DNA of 64,000 bases from the NCBI GenBank assembly GCA_028023455.1, contig JAQFVV010006470.1, positions 961,800-1,025,799 of the forward strand. Reading direction: 5' to 3'. A program made the translations under genes and the position numbers. Of this stretch, positions 13,931-28,200 are shown in pieces. Below the pieces are notes generated by a model. The model did not search any database and was not told the origin of the DNA. It saw nothing but the letters and a program-made list of their open reading frames with translations. The DNA comes from Epiperipatus broadwayi (Eukaryota; Onychophora; Udeonychophora; Euonychophora; Peripatidae). Each line of letters starts with the position of its first letter. Position 1 is the stretch's first letter.

Positions 13931-15058
13931 AGGAAAAAATAATGACTCAAACAGTGAAAAAATAAATAGCAAATCCAACATTATTAAATTAACGTATGTA
14001 ACACAGCAAAATGAAACAATAAACAGAACGTTACAGAAAAAAAAACACAAACTATCCACTTTAGAAAAGTAAACTTCGAAGGTATTGATGATCTAAATCT
14101 AGTAAACAGCGATATTATAGAGCTCCCCTGCAAACCTATGGAAGCAAGACGAATTACAGGTAATAAACAAAAGCTTTAATAACATTATTCCTAAAAAAGT
14201 TTTTTAATACATTCAAAAATTTATTCTCAATAAAATCAATAGTTCTAGTAGTCACAGACAAAAACCTAACACTATAAATTTCCGAGAAAATTATTATATG
14301 ATGAGTTAACAAAAAAATATGAGATAGTATCACAAATATTGGAGAACATCCCAACAATCGATACATTGCTATAGAATTTTATGATAAAATATTGAACCAG
14401 AAAACATACTCACTCAAATAGTAGATTAAGTCACAATATTCATTCTTCATATAAAGAGACTAAGATCACAATGCTTTGCAAGCAAAAAGTGTGTACACTT
14501 AGCAATCAATTGTAATGCAAAATAGGCCAACAAAAATAATAAAAATGAAATTCAACTTGAAGAAACAAAAACATCAATCCAACCAGATAAATCAGCAAAA
14601 AACTGGAAATAACTAATAAAAATGATACTAATCAAAATTATAGTAACACCGATATGCTTTTAGACATATCAATTAAAAAACAAAAAGCATAAATCAAATA
14701 TCAGTTAAACAAGTGACAACAAATAATAAGTGTATAAATAATGAAAAAATAGCCCTAACAATACATGAAATCATAAATAACACATCTCAAGAAATAATGG
14801 AAGAATTCAGCACAAACCCACCCCTAAGTACACCAACTAACCAAGAGCAGAAAAAAAGACCACCCGGAAGGCCACCAAAAATGGTCAAGAATGTCAAAAC
14901 AGAACAATATTATAATTCTAGTTACTCACAGCTAGACGATACAGATAGCACACCAGATGAGGAATTAGAACAAACTGCACATCTGATGAGGAATTAGAAC
15001 TAAATTATCAAGATGCTCAAGATCAACAACAAACAATTACCCAAATATCTAACACTTA
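13931..15058 (+). pseudogene. LINE L copy 2 ORF1 pseudogene
   Basis: Remnants of a nucleic-acid-binding ORF1 protein. The stretch at about 14155-14400 reads, with stops, as a counterpart of the conserved ORF1 block of copy 1: FKNLFSIKSIVLVVTDKN matches FTNYINDKTLILAITNHN, and HPNNRYIAIEF matches HPNVRYIITKF. The best open part is 14713-14997 (94 codons). It contains KKRPPGRPPKM, an AT-hook-like GRP core with flanking basic residues, then an acidic tail (DDTDSTPDEELEQ). The CCHC knuckle seen in copy 1 was not found intact here. An ATG near 13931 (MASLGKNNDSNSEK) could be the old start, but this is not certain. Confidence 0.55.
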
Positions 15059-15084
15059 ACCACAAAAAATACTTAAAAATAATG

Positions 15085-18000
15085 AAATTAAAAATTGAGC
15101 AATTAATGTAAGAGCCCTGAATTCAAACACAAAAGTTCATAAACTTTAAACAATGGATCAGAAATACGCAACCACACATACATGCATTATCGGCAGAAAA
15201 ATTACACTGTATCAATAATAGAATCATCTAAATATCTAAGTAAAGAAGAATTTTGTGCTTGCTCAAGAGATTCATCATCTCCCTCAGAAGGTACCGCTAT
15301 CCTAATCACCACAAAATGTTTTTTCACTACCTTTAAAATAATATATATATATATATATTGATTCTAATATGCTTATTATAACTTTTCAACATAAAAATAT
15401 AATTATTAATATAATACATATCTACATGCCGATACAACACAACAAAATCAACACCATAGTAGCAAACATCAATTTCATGATAGCAAATACAGCAACTCCA
15501 ACAATACTAATAGGCGATTTTAACACAACGTACAATGAATTCACAGAACAATGACATCATAAAATATTCACACCACTCATGAATGCACAAGGATTTCTAC
15601 CAGAAAATGCAATTTCCTTTCACAAGGGCCAATTTTTTTACTAATTGATTTGTGTTTCTACTCACCAATGCTTCACCATCTAGTAACAATTAAACTTCCT
15701 CCATCAGCTTTCTCAGATCACTCAGCACAAACAATAACAATTAACTTCAATGATATCCAATCATCAGCACTTCCGTTTGAAAGAACAATTGGTGTTTTAT
15801 TACCAGTAAACACACCGAAATTCATTTTTGTAAAAAACCTGCATTATCATAAACAAACTTAAAAAATGAGACTCATTCCCATAAAACAATATATAGCATT
15901 TATAAACATTATTTCATTTAATATCAGTCATATTGTAATGAAGCAACCACCATCATCAAAAGTATCGGCACTAGCCATTGTATTCACAAACAATTAACAA
16001 TATTAACCCATCAAAGCAAACAGAAAAATGCATATACAAACTCACACATGCATACTATAAAGCATGTGATATACTCAAAAACTATCTAAAAATTAAAAAA
16101 AATCAAACTATGCCTTACAAAACCCTACACTTGGACAAGGGACTACATTAGATGGGCGCTTGGAAGATCACAAACCATCATGGTACCAATGGCAATACAC
16201 ACAATTCCAAGAACATTTGCAGGTCACAACATGATTTTCCCCATATATCAATATTTCAAGAAAAAACTTCAAACAAGATAATTACAAACAATTACACAAG
16301 ATCTATTTGGTCCAACAGAAACAAAAACATCTTTTACAACAAATGTATTCATAGAAAAACTAAAAACTATACCAAATGAATGATACTCAGGTAGCCCTGG
16401 AATTCCAGTTTTTGTCTTATAACACATTAGTCAATTCAATGCCAAAAATTTACGCAATTTAGAAAACCATCTAACACAAAATATGCAGTACATGGAAGAA
16501 GAGTAACCAATTGCAATTATTCTTTCAAGAAAACAAAACACATTACTTCTTTACTAACATATGATCAATATCCATGGGGCCATTAACGATTAAAATCATA
16601 GAAAGAATCATAAAGCAAGAAATGGAGCCAAACATAACAATGCTTATTTCAAAATACCCATTTGCAAAAAAAAAAAAAAATTCATTGAGAAAATTAGGAG
16701 CTCTGTTGTTTAAGACAATCATAGCATCAAAAGGAAAGCAAAAATATAGCTCCATAACTGTACAATTAGATATTAAGGCAGCCTTTGAGTCGATAGATAT
16801 ATCTATACTTCTAGAAATGCTCAACAATACTGATATACCCAAAACCTATCTATACCTAAGACAAACTTACTTCTAAATTGTAAAATCAATATATACATCA
16901 ATGGAAAAAACTCCCCATCATTTACTCCTACACAATCAATATCTCAAGAATGACCTCTCAACTCATCACTATTCATACTATACATTAACTCTTCCATTCA
17001 AATAATAGAGTAATCTTTTACTGGAATATGGGTACCAGGCACTACAGAACACATACCATATTTAGCATATATGGATAATGTTACTGTTTTCCTATCATCA
17101 AAATACAATTCACCCAGCTGCAAAACATCCTCGAAGACTATACAAAGCAATATAAATTAAAATTCAATCCCACAAAAAACATCAGCATGGTTCCTCTTTA
17201 TTGGAAAGCCATGCACAAACACATACTAATCAAACCCAACTTTTTTTCTATGTTTTACTTTTCATATTGAACTTAAAGAAATGAGATGCCACATACAAAA
17301 TGAACTAAAGAAAAAGGCCAAAGAAATAGTAAATTCTTTATCAAAAGCATATTTATCCGTATATTCAAAAGTACAGCTTATAATCCAACTCATCATAACA
17401 AAAATAGTTTATTACATACCGATTATGTTCTTATCAAAAGCTTTTAAATAAAAAATAAAAACTATATGTAATCAAGTCCAATAGTCCAAAAAGACAGTAG
17501 CAATTTTAACAAAAAAGCTCAATCAACCACTCATTCAAAATGGACTAGGTTTACACAATATCAACATATTTCACATCCAAAAACAAAGGAATCTCATAAT
17601 TACCATTTTGCAGAAATTAATAAAACTAAACTAAAACACCTTGTGAAAATCATCCCAACTGATCATTCACCTCCAACTCAATCGTGCATATCCACAATTG
17701 TTTATGAATTTAAAACAATATCAAACATACCTAAACAATATACAAACGAATATACATATTGGTATATATATGATCTCACAAATGAAATAAAATAACATTA
17801 ATGATCTAACACCAATGTTAGAGATAAATAACATAAGTTTACTAAACGAATATAAAAAATGGGCTCTGGAACCAAAATTTTGTGACTTTATTTTAAAATT
17901 AATTCTCATTGTCATGCCCACAATCTATTTTCTGCATCATAAGGAAATTGATGTCACAATAGATCCTTTCTGCAGACTGTGCCATCAGAAAAAAAACCTA

Positions 18001-18255
18001 CAACACATGCTATACCAATGTGCAGCACTCGAACACATAAGAAAAATAATTTTTGATACATGCAGAAAACCAAACACATCAATTGAAAATATAATTGCTG
18101 CACCCAAAACAAAATCAATACCAAACATTAGTGCAGCCACTTTTATACTATATGCATTTTGGTGTACAAGGTGCACTTTTATCATAGGAAATAACACCAA
18201 GTGGCATCCCGCTTCACAACAAATTAATGCAAATAAAGAATACATAAAATCATAA
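15085..18255 (+). pseudogene. LINE L copy 2 ORF2 pseudogene (endonuclease-reverse transcriptase)
   Basis: The endonuclease starts with NVRALNSNTKVHK (about 15095). It continues with GTAILI, PTILIGDFNTTYNEF (about 15497-15541) and FSDHSAQTITINF (about 15705), the known AP-endonuclease-like motifs of LINEs. The reverse transcriptase region starts with KIIERIIKQEM (about 16587) and has motif A as VQLDIKAAFESI (about 16760). The catalytic box reads LAYMDNVTVFLSSK (YMDN at 17068-17079) instead of YxDD. The C-terminal part (17815-18255, 146 codons) has CRLC-x7-H-x4-C and the block YAFWCTRCTF shared with the other copies. Many stops and frameshifts make it non-functional. The open minus-strand frames over it are shadows. 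Confidence 0.7.
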
Positions 18256-18692
18256 CAAACTTTCACTTATATGCTGCAACATGGTCACTACTAATAAAAA
18301 AAAAAACAATCAATGCTATAAAACATTACTAAGTATCTGACAAAAACTACTGGAGAAAATTTTTTTTCAATTGCTCCTCAGATTCTTAATTATATGTATA
18401 CAAGCTATAAACTGCAAACCTATCACCAAAAAAACAACTTGTATACCAATTATTATCAATTATTTTAAGGATTCATTCATGTCACAAAAATCAAACAACT
18501 CTACAAGCCATAAACTGAATTATAGCACTCAGATATTCTTATGTAACAAAATAAATCAATGTATATATCAAAATTATGTAAAACACTTTTGATGCAACCT
18601 TTTATAGAATCAATAAAATGCCTTTGTGAAAGATAATAACAATAACAAGAACAACAGCAATAAGAATAATAGTAATAATAATGATGATGATG

Positions 18693-18800
18693 ATAACTAT
18701 TGGAATTATATATATATATATATTCTTAATTTAAATTACATGATCTTAACTATTGGAATTATATATATATATATATTCTTAATTTAAATTACATGATCTT
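18693..18800. repeat. 54-bp direct tandem duplication
   Basis: Two near-identical 54-bp units, each starting TAACTATTGGAATTATATAT and ending with AAATTACATGATCT, at 18693-18746 and 18747-18800. They lie directly downstream of the LINE L copy 2 tail and its TGATGA run. Confidence 0.85.
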
Positions 18801-20114
18801 TTTTTTTTTTCATTTACTGTACATATTTTGTTTTATTTCGAATAATTTTTTGGGATATATTATTCCCATTTGTGAATATAAAGTAAATTATAGAAATGAC
18901 ACATACTCAGGGTAAGACTTGTAATATAACAATGGTTTTAAGGACTGGACATTTCACTTTTTATTAATCCATATGGGATATTTATCATAAATACATTATC
19001 TCCTATTTTTTTCTCTTTTCTAGGGTTTATTCTGTAGATTAAAAAAAAAAAAAAACTTGACTCACTGTGGGTGATCAGCAATTAATAGGTATAACATGTA
19101 CACATACCTTATTATTCATAACATTTACAATGCAAATAAATTAAGTTTACTTATCTAATCATTTAAATCAAATAAATTGTTTTATGCAATTTATTATATA
19201 TGATAGATTTCCGAATCTTTAACTTTATAAGATCTTTTCTCACGAACTACAGTATTAATTTTTTAAATAGACTTTTTAAATCAACTAATATTTAAGAAAA
19301 TGAAAATCCTTACCATCTTCCATCTTTATAAAAAATGATAAGATTTTGAAATAACAGAACAAATTGAACTTGATGAATTTTTATTATCAATTTTCTACAT
19401 TGACATAAATTTACAACATCTATCTCAGTTTAAACTAATTTTACTATGGCCAGCGTCATTTCAACACCTTCTAAACATTCTTTGAAAATAATTTAGGATT
19501 AGCTATTTTAATCTACGTTACACAATTATTGTTTTTATCTATTTCATTTATGGGTAATCCATATATATATATATATATCACTACTTCTAACTTACCTTAA
19601 AATCGAATTACGTAAAAAAGTTATAGAAATTCTTTCGAATTGATTACTTTTATGATCTATATATTATAAAATAAAAATCTATAATTTAATTAATAATTAC
19701 ATTTAACAAATTGAAAATTATCAAAATCGTTTACACATTTTGTCCTTAAGTTCTTGGATAATATGTGTTTCAATCATTTTTTTAAAAAAAGACTCTTCTT
19801 TGGAAATCAAAATTTTTAAATTCATGACCATGTTTATCATAGTTGCTAAATCATCTAGGTTTTAAGAACTTAATTTCTATGGGGGGGGTGTATGATTATC
19901 ATTATTAGCAAGATTTATCATTACCATCTACACTTACGACTGAATTCTGTTTCAAAGTAACTTGGATATTTGTCATAATTCTTTTCTTAATATTGAAATA
20001 ATTTTCAACCGCCACATCATTATCTCTGTTAAGCTTTTGAATATTAAACTAACAATAAATACGCAAACTTTAACTTAAAAGTTTCCATTTTGTACATCTA
20101 TTTTTGCTTCACTG
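18801..20114. other. AT-rich intergenic stretch, nothing recognised
   Basis: No gene, tRNA or sharp repeat is seen. It contains homopolymer runs, a short TA run (19560-19579) and a G-run (19881-19887). Confidence 0.5.
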
Positions 20115-20212
20115 AAGGTGGTCGAGAGGTCAGCGATGGCTGCTTTATAAGCACTTGTCCCGGGTTTGCTGGTTCGCTTCCCGGCTTATGCAATGAAACA
20201 TGAGGGAAAAAA
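20115..20212 (+). mobile_element. tRNA-derived SINE, copy 1
   Basis: The 5' part resembles a class II (Ser/Leu-like) tRNA. It has an A-box-like GGTGGTCGAGAGGTCAGC and a B-box-like GGTTCGCTTCCCGGC (about 20171). It is followed by the tail phrase TTATGCAATGAAACATGAGG and an A-rich end. The same head and tail occur at 32551-32655 (minus) and 61341-61469 (plus). Mismatches to a working tRNA and the A-rich tail argue for a SINE rather than a functional tRNA gene. No clear target-site duplication was found. Confidence 0.65.
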
Positions 20213-21315
20213 TCAACTTTTCACCACTATGGTAGAAAATATTAACGATCTCAAACTCATTATTTTTACTACATTCCTTTATTAAATATGTTTTTATGAA
20301 CTTTTACAGAATCTACTCTTACCTCAGCTAAATATTTTTTTTAAAATTTAGCCTTTAATTCTTGGCATCACTAGCTTCCTCTCTTGATTTCTCAAATTTA
20401 GCATTTAACTCTTGGTCTACAATTCTATCTTTCTTCCTTAATTCTCTGTCCTCAACCAACATATTTTGAACGAGGTTTATCAATTCTGGATTATTATCTT
20501 CTCACCTACTCAACATATTTCAATTAATATCAGCACAATACTATCTAATCTATAAATGAGTTAGTACAATGAAGAACACTCAAAATAGATAATATGATAT
20601 AATATATATTTACTACATTTTTATCTGAAATCCACTTAGCATTTTATTACTATCATTAAAAAGGAATTCCAACGAAAATACAAAAAAGTGAATCTATCTT
20701 TATCCTATGGATAAATTTAATTTAAATTTAATGGTGACAGCTATAATATACACACTACACTAAATGTTTGAGAAGGAGAGGAACAAATATTAAACGTAAA
20801 TAAAATTACAATTCCACACTGCAATAAAAGTTAATATAAATTATACAAATCACTGTCCAGATAAAACGAGAAAAGTATTAAATTATAATCATACAAACAA
20901 GAATATTAAACCAACATGTTACTGTTGCCAACTATATGGTAATAAAGTGTGGAAATATTGCTAATAAATTAGTAAGCTAGACTTTATGTTAAAACGTCAA
21001 AGGATTTAATGACCATAATGCACAGAACAAAGTAATGTTATAAATACAAGTACCAAAATAAATAATAAACAATGATTAATGTAAACCGGAGACAAAGGGA
21101 ATTTTAAAGAATTCAAACCACAATCAATAAATAAATATTATAAAAGATAAATTTAATTTGAACTTAATTATATTGAATTGTAAATAAATGTAATTTTCTA
21201 TATTATCAATAAATATATCCAAATATATACATATCATATGTTATATTAATATCTCCAAGGACACCGTGGCTAATATGAATTCTCATCATTCTTCAAAATA
21301 AAAAAAAATATTTAA
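20213..21315. other. AT-rich intergenic stretch, nothing recognised
   Basis: No coding signal was found. The stretch is low in GC up to the CAT/ATC run that starts the minus-strand RTE element. Confidence 0.5.
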
Positions 21316-24300
21316 TCATATCATCATCTTCATCATCATCATCATCATCATAAAACACATGGTCTCTCCAAGTTCAAACAATCTCCAATCTTTAGCTTCA
21401 CTTCTCCACATCATCCCTGCACCCTTTCTTATTTTATCCATCCATATGCTGTCACTTTCTGGGTCCTTGACCTTCCCTGAAATCCAGTTTAAGATTTAAA
21501 TTACCCATCTATTATCATCTCTTCTAGCAATATGACCAGCTTAACACCACTTCAGGCTTTTAACTTTTTTATTGAGATCAGTCACACCTGTTTGTTCTCT
21601 TACCCATATATTATGTTTTCAATCTCTTCTTGTTACTCCCTAAATGCATCTCTCCATACTTCTTTTATTGGCCTGAAGTCTCTGTATTGCACTTCTGTTA
21701 AGCGTCCAAGTCTTACATCCATAAGTAAGAACTCGTAAAACACATTTAATAAAAACCTTCCTTTTCAAACATATAGGCATATTTCCTTTTAGTATCAAGT
21801 TATTTCTACCAAAAGCACTCCAACCAAGTTTAATTCTATGATTGTTTTCATCCATTGTGTTTCCATCTGCATTAAAAATCTGACCAAGGTATTTGTAACT
21901 GTTAACTTTTTCTAACTCATCATAATCAATCTTTATTTCATATTTTGAGAAAATTGATTAAACATTACTTTAGTGTTTTTAACATTTATTTTTTGTCCCA
22001 CTTTTCAACTTTCATCCTATAACTATTGCAACATTTCCTGCAGCTCTAAATCATTATTTGCAAAAATAACAGTAGCATCTGCAAAATCTAAATGACTTAA
22101 ATACTCTCCATTTACTTTCACGTCTTTAGCTTTCCATTATAATCCACAAAATACTTCTTGCAGCACTGCTGTAAAAAGTTTTGAAAATATGGAGTCACTC
22201 TGTGTTAAACCCTTCTCAATATTGTCTTTCCCAATATCATTAAGTAATCTAATTTTTGCTGTTAAATTGTGATAAATATTCTTTAAAATATGACAAAATA
22301 CTGGATCTATACCTTGATGATCCAATGCATTAAAGACTGAAGAAATGTTTATAAAATCAAATGACTTTTCATAATTTACAAATCCAAAGCATAATGGCAA
22401 ATCATCTTCATTTTTCTTTTCTATAACTTCTCTCAAAACCTGGATATAATCTACTGTACTAAAACAACTTTTTAAATCAAGCGTGTTCTCTTGGTTGGTG
22501 GAAATCCAATGTTCACGTGTACGAGTTGTAATTATCAAGATAGAACATTTGTATACATCTGATAAAAGACTGATAGGTCTGTAATTTATAATATATTTTT
22601 ATCACCTTTTTTAAATATCAATATTAATACTTCATTCTTCCAATCATCTGGTACATCTTTATCATTTAGCCATTTGTTATACAACTTCTATTTCTTCACT
22701 TGCTTTTTTTAATATATCAATTATAATTCCATCATTACCTAGAGCCTTTCCTTTCTTCATACATTTAATTGGAGGTCTTACTTGTTCATTTAAAATTGTG
22801 GGCAATTTCGAAGATGTATAAAATATAGAAGGTATGTGTTCTTTATTACTATATAATTATTTATAAAAGTCTTCTACCCATTTCATGATGTCATCTCTTC
22901 TTTTAGTGATAATTCCATATTTTATCTTATTGCAGATATAAATATTCTCCCGATACCACAATGTTGTTTTACATACTTGAGACTTTTATTCTCTTCTACA
23001 GCTTTCCGTTCTAGTTCACAGTTATAATTTCTTATATCATTTTCAAATCTTTTCCGCACCATTTTATAGAATTCTGGTATACCATCCTTTTTAATGCATA
23101 ATGTTTGTATAACTTCATATTTCTTCTTTTCTTCATAAATTCTCTAGTCTCAGTAGAAATTTTATTCGTCAATTACTGCTTTTTCAAAAAGCTATCTTTG
23201 CTTCAGTTTTAAAAAGTTCATCCATTATTTTTATATTAATTACATTCAAATCTGAATCATGTTCAAAATCTACTAATACTTGAAACCGATTTGTAAGTTC
23301 TAATTTAAATTCATTAGAATGTTTATGGAGATTCGAAATATCAGATTAAAAAAAAATATTTTTCTTAATAAATTTTGTCTCTCTAGTTTTGCAATAACGT
23401 GTATCTTGCATCTTACTAATTGATGATCACCTCCTCTGTTAACTTTATAAAGAACATTATAATCTTGAAATAGGTATTTTCTGTAGTCAAAGTATAGTCC
23501 AATTATGCTGTACCTTTATTTGGATGCTTCCATGTCCATTTCCTTTTAACATTTTTCTCAAAATAAAAAAATAAATAAATCGTAATATATATTTTTTTCT
23601 TTATCTGCAAACTGCACAAGTCTATGTCCTCTACCATTTCTATTACCATAACCATAATATTGTACAGCACTTTCATCTTTCATTTGTTTATGAATTCTAG
23701 CATTAAAGTAAGCCATAACAATTTTAAAATGTTGTTTACTCTGATCAAAAGCATTTTGTCAATCCATATAAAAATCTTCTACTACTTCATCACTATGAAA
23801 ATTTGTTGGGGCATAAAATTGAATTATCTGCATTTGGTATCTGCTATTAAGTCGTATAACTATTCTTGCCACTCTGTCTAATACACCATCAATGTCTACA
23901 ATGTTGTTCTTCTATTTCTTATTTATAATGAATCCTAATCCCTTGTATTTCGAATATGTGTGCCTTTATAATAGAGTGCATGTCCACTTTTTAAATCAAT
24001 TGTAACTTCATCTTTTCTTCTAACTTGAAAAAGTTCAATAATGTCGCTTTTAATATAAGACAGTTCTTCTAATTTATGCAATCTTCCTTCACTTGAAAGT
24101 GATCTACAGTAGTAAGTACCTAAATAAAAAGTCATCAAATGGCATCCTGTATCCCAATCAGGGGATTCTTAGCACCCTCCACCTTCGGCCACAAACCGCT
24201 GCCTTGGTTGGTGACTTTAATATTAACTGAAAGGAGCCCCTTTGATTCCTCTTGGAGGCCTTAAGGGAACCGAGCTGGGCAAATTCCTAATGTTTCCACT

Positions 24301-24440
24301 CCATACGTTCTTGTCATTGCAGCTGTTATTACTATGTGATTATTCATATTGTATACGAACAAGGATGGGCTGCTCACCAACACTCATTAGCCAGCATAGT
24401 AAGTTTATTGGCTTTTTACCTGTGAGTTTAAGATCAAAAA
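21316..24440 (-). mobile_element. RTE-type LINE, minus-strand copy (decayed)
   Basis: Read on the minus strand, it goes from a 5' UTR-like region (about 24440-24170), through endonuclease and reverse transcriptase, to a (TGA)n tail at about 21316-21350. The (TGA)n-type 3' tail is typical of the RTE clade. The same family occurs on the plus strand at 46748-49352. This copy keeps the N-terminal endonuclease part that the plus-strand copy lacks. The 5' boundary is approximate. No target-site duplication could be fixed because both flanks are low-complexity. Confidence 0.75.
21352..24157 (-). pseudogene. RTE ORF2-like pseudogene (endonuclease-reverse transcriptase)
   Basis: From the minus strand, the N-terminal endonuclease reads YCRSLSSEGRLHKLEEL, VRRKDEVTIDLKSGHALYY (about 24125-23950). 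It is followed by a frameshifted RVARIVIRLNSRYQMQIIQF and MAYFNARIH, where the plus-strand copy has MGDFNARIG. The reverse transcriptase region includes [10 protein letters not shown], the 133-codon open part at 22137-22538 (CFGFVNYEKSFDF, ALDHQGIDPVFCHILKNIY) and the catalytic box LDFADATVIFANN. The second catalytic Asp of FADD is thus Ala. The C-terminal part resembles KCVLRVLTYGCKTWTLNR and a damaged WAGHISRRDD-like region. Many stops show it is dead. Database entries called craniofacial development protein 2-like often derive from such elements. Confidence 0.75.
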
Positions 24441-25315
24441 ACCCAATGGGCTTTTTTTTTCATTTGTCTGATAATACAGAATGAATGTTTTTGTAAAAGG
24501 TAAATATTTTTCCAATAGTTATATACAATCATGACAGACAAAAATAAATTTAATTATATACTTCATGGTAAATACAAACTAAATATATGTCTTCGCAAAA
24601 TTATATTTAATATATAACCAAAATAAGTGATAAGTGATATAATCTTATACAAAATATGCAGACCAAGTTTAATTAATAAATAAATAATCAATTGATTTTG
24701 TTCTTCCTACATCATACAATATTAGAGATGTTATAGCACAAAATACACTTTTCCTTTTAACTGCATAAAACATTAATCTCAGGTCTTTATTTTAGATAGA
24801 CGGTTATTTTAAAACAACAATTTTATTAACAATATTTTTTACACGTTTCACATGTTTTTCCCCTGTTCTTCAACCGTATACAAAAAATAACTTATAAAAT
24901 AAATAGCTGGCTTTGCTACGTTATCAAATAGTTACTATTATTTATGTCTTACTGACTGGGGTTTACACTTGCCATGGAATAAAGAAAATGATTATACTAT
25001 TTACTTTAACAATGTTAATATTGAAATATAACAAATACCATTTTTTCTCTTATATTTTATGGTCAGAAATAAATTATTTGTTTTATGATTAGACAGATTA
25101 CTTACGAATATATATCACCATATAATAAGAACTAATAATTTGCATTAATTATTTCACCCTAATATTCCATAACTCTATGCTTTAAATTAGAGATATTTTA
25201 TGCATTGTTTATCCTCTCATGAATCATATTACTATACTATTCAAGTGTTTATGAATCAGTACTTAGCAAGGTCATTCATTTACATGCATACTAATGTCCA
25301 TACAACAACAACAAT
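24441..25315. other. AT-rich intergenic stretch, nothing recognised
   Basis: No coding region or RNA gene is visible between the 5' side of the RTE copy and the trinucleotide array. Confidence 0.5.
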
Positions 25316-25546
<231 letters not shown>

Positions 25547-25551
25547 TATTA

Positions 25552-26038
25552 TTGATGAAATAATAAATACTTTTAAAAAAGGCAACAGCCCTGCTATTCG
25601 TGCAGCAACATACAGCCTTTATGCCTACTGGTGTACCAGATGCACTTTTGCACTTGCCAATAACCCTCAACTCCACCCAGCAATTTATTCTATAAAACTA
25701 GAACTGTTCAGAAAAAGAGACAGCATCCTAGCTCAACCAGATGTGTTTGTAGCCACATGGTCACACTTGAAACCAAGATCCAGTCTATGAAATATAAAGG
25801 CCAATAAGATAGATGATGACATTTTCAACATCAGCATTTTTTCCAACTTCAAAGAGATGCAAGCATAAACTGAACTAAATAGAAGACCAAATTTAAAAAC
25901 AAGAAAAAAAAAGTATGCAGAAATGATAAAGACTTATATACTGAAAGTTGTAATTTGTTTTTCATTTGTAACAAATCAATGTAGTACTAGATGTGACTCT
26001 GTAACTTTTTAGACTCAATAAAGTTTTGCTTTGAAACA
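25552..26038 (+). mobile_element. LINE family L, copy 3 (5'-truncated 3' fragment)
   Basis: An open frame of about 78 codons (to the stop at 25788) reads KGNSPAIRAATYSLYAYWC, then TRCTFALANNPQLHPA, and ends VATWSHLKPRSSL. It matches the extreme ORF2 C-terminus of copy 2 (AATFILYAFWCTRCTFIIGNN) and copy 1 (NYALWCVRCKAQ and ATWEKVGSTLLQ). A 3' UTR follows, with AATAAA at about 26016. The (AAT)n array at 26041 is the tail or its expansion. The fragment lies between two (AAT)n arrays in the same orientation. It looks less decayed than copy 2, since the whole C-terminal stretch is open. Confidence 0.7.
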
Positions 26039-26040
26039 TA

Positions 26041-27368
<1,328 letters not shown>

Positions 27369-27398
<30 letters not shown>
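27369..27398. repeat. (TA)n microsatellite
   Basis: TA tract directly preceding the 5' TGTAACG of element copy 3. Confidence 0.9.
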
Positions 27399-27401
<3 letters not shown>

Positions 27402-28108
27402 AACGGTAATCCCCTATATATTACCCGAGATTACGGGCTTCGAAATAAACATGACATAGCGTAAGGCTTTATTTATTTTCTTACATCGACAGTTATTCAC
27501 GATCCACATAAGGGGGCGCCAGATACGATTATTTAAGTTGATTTTAACTACTCGCATCACCTTACATCATGTCAAAACGATTTCGAAGTCTAATCCCACC
27601 CACTAGCTCAACACTCCCAGCATGGACCAATAAGGTGTCTCAAGGTTGTTACATGATTGTTTCCAGGACGACTCCTCCCGGAGAAGACGCATTGTCCGCT
27701 AATGAAATTCAGCATGATTTTCTAATAAGTCGATCACGCATCAGGATCGTTTATTGGTTGTCACTGACCTATGAGGTTGTTCGCTACGCCCGAACACAAG
27801 GCTTACAAGTTCATCCCCCGCTTTATTGTATATAACATAATTCATTGACGTTTACTTTGATTGATTATAGACCCGTCCGCTCTTAAATCTATCTTAACTA
27901 AGGTGAAATAAGAAACATCGTGACTTACGGCACGATGGTGACATAATTAATAAAATAACTAAATTGAAACGGAAATTAAAATTAACTAAATCTACTTCAA
28001 AGATAAGTTATCAAAGCATAAATAAACTACGGTTTCGATTATGTGTGAAAAGATTTGAGATATGCTCGACTTGATTAGATATTGAACAAGTTTATTAAAT
28101 ATGAAAAG

Positions 28109-28183
28109 AAAACATTATTAATTGATTTATTACAAAACATTATTAATTGATTTATTACAAAACATTATTAATTGATTTATTAC
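28109..28183. repeat. Three perfect tandem 25-bp units
   Basis: The unit AAAACATTATTAATTGATTT plus ATTAC occurs three times without a mismatch at 28109-28133, 28134-28158 and 28159-28183. The third unit ends in the adapter-like sequence, so the triplication may be an assembly artefact. Confidence 0.85.
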
Positions 28184-28200
28184 ACACGCTCTTCCGATCT
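28181..28200 (+). other. Illumina adapter-like sequence (probable assembly contaminant)
   Basis: ACGCTCTTCCGATCT at 28186-28200 equals the last 15 bases of the common Illumina read-1 adapter. The five bases before it, TACAC, match the adapter too if one G is missing. A 15-base match by chance in 64 kb is very unlikely. It directly follows a perfect 25-bp triplication, as expected from a badly closed gap or an untrimmed read end. Confidence 0.8.

Larger units (their letters stand above)
13750..18635 (+). mobile_element. LINE family L, copy 2 (decayed, two ORFs)
   Basis: Protein-level homology to the copy at 52.3-58.1 kb runs in order along this stretch: ORF1 remnants (about 13.9-15.06 kb), endonuclease, reverse transcriptase, C-terminal zinc knuckle, then a 3' UTR with AATAAA at about 18614. 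The tail is ATAATAACAATAACAA followed by AAT/GAT-like repeats. The 5' side lies just behind a (TAA)n array. Stops and frameshifts are frequent, more than in copy 1, so this is the older insertion. The exact 5' boundary is uncertain, because the GC-rich bases right after the array may be another element's end. Confidence 0.7.

Noticed and set aside
16543-16842. Minus-strand frames over the LINEs (also 22137 plus shadows, 47370-47771, 47793-47987, 48939-49145, 52752-53000, 55222-55437, 55560-55823, 63119-63349)
   Set aside because: They are opposite-strand shadows of retroelement coding remnants.
20115-20190. Functional tRNA gene
   Set aside because: A and B boxes are imperfect, an A-rich SINE tail follows, and two further copies share the non-tRNA tail.
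21640-24138. Host gene resembling craniofacial development protein 2
   Set aside because: That database label usually marks RTE endonuclease fragments; the (TGA)n tail and adjacent reverse transcriptase show that it is a LINE.
28109-28183. CRISPR-like array
   Set aside because: The three 25-bp units are directly adjacent with no spacers, next to an adapter-like scar; no other array with spacers exists in the window.
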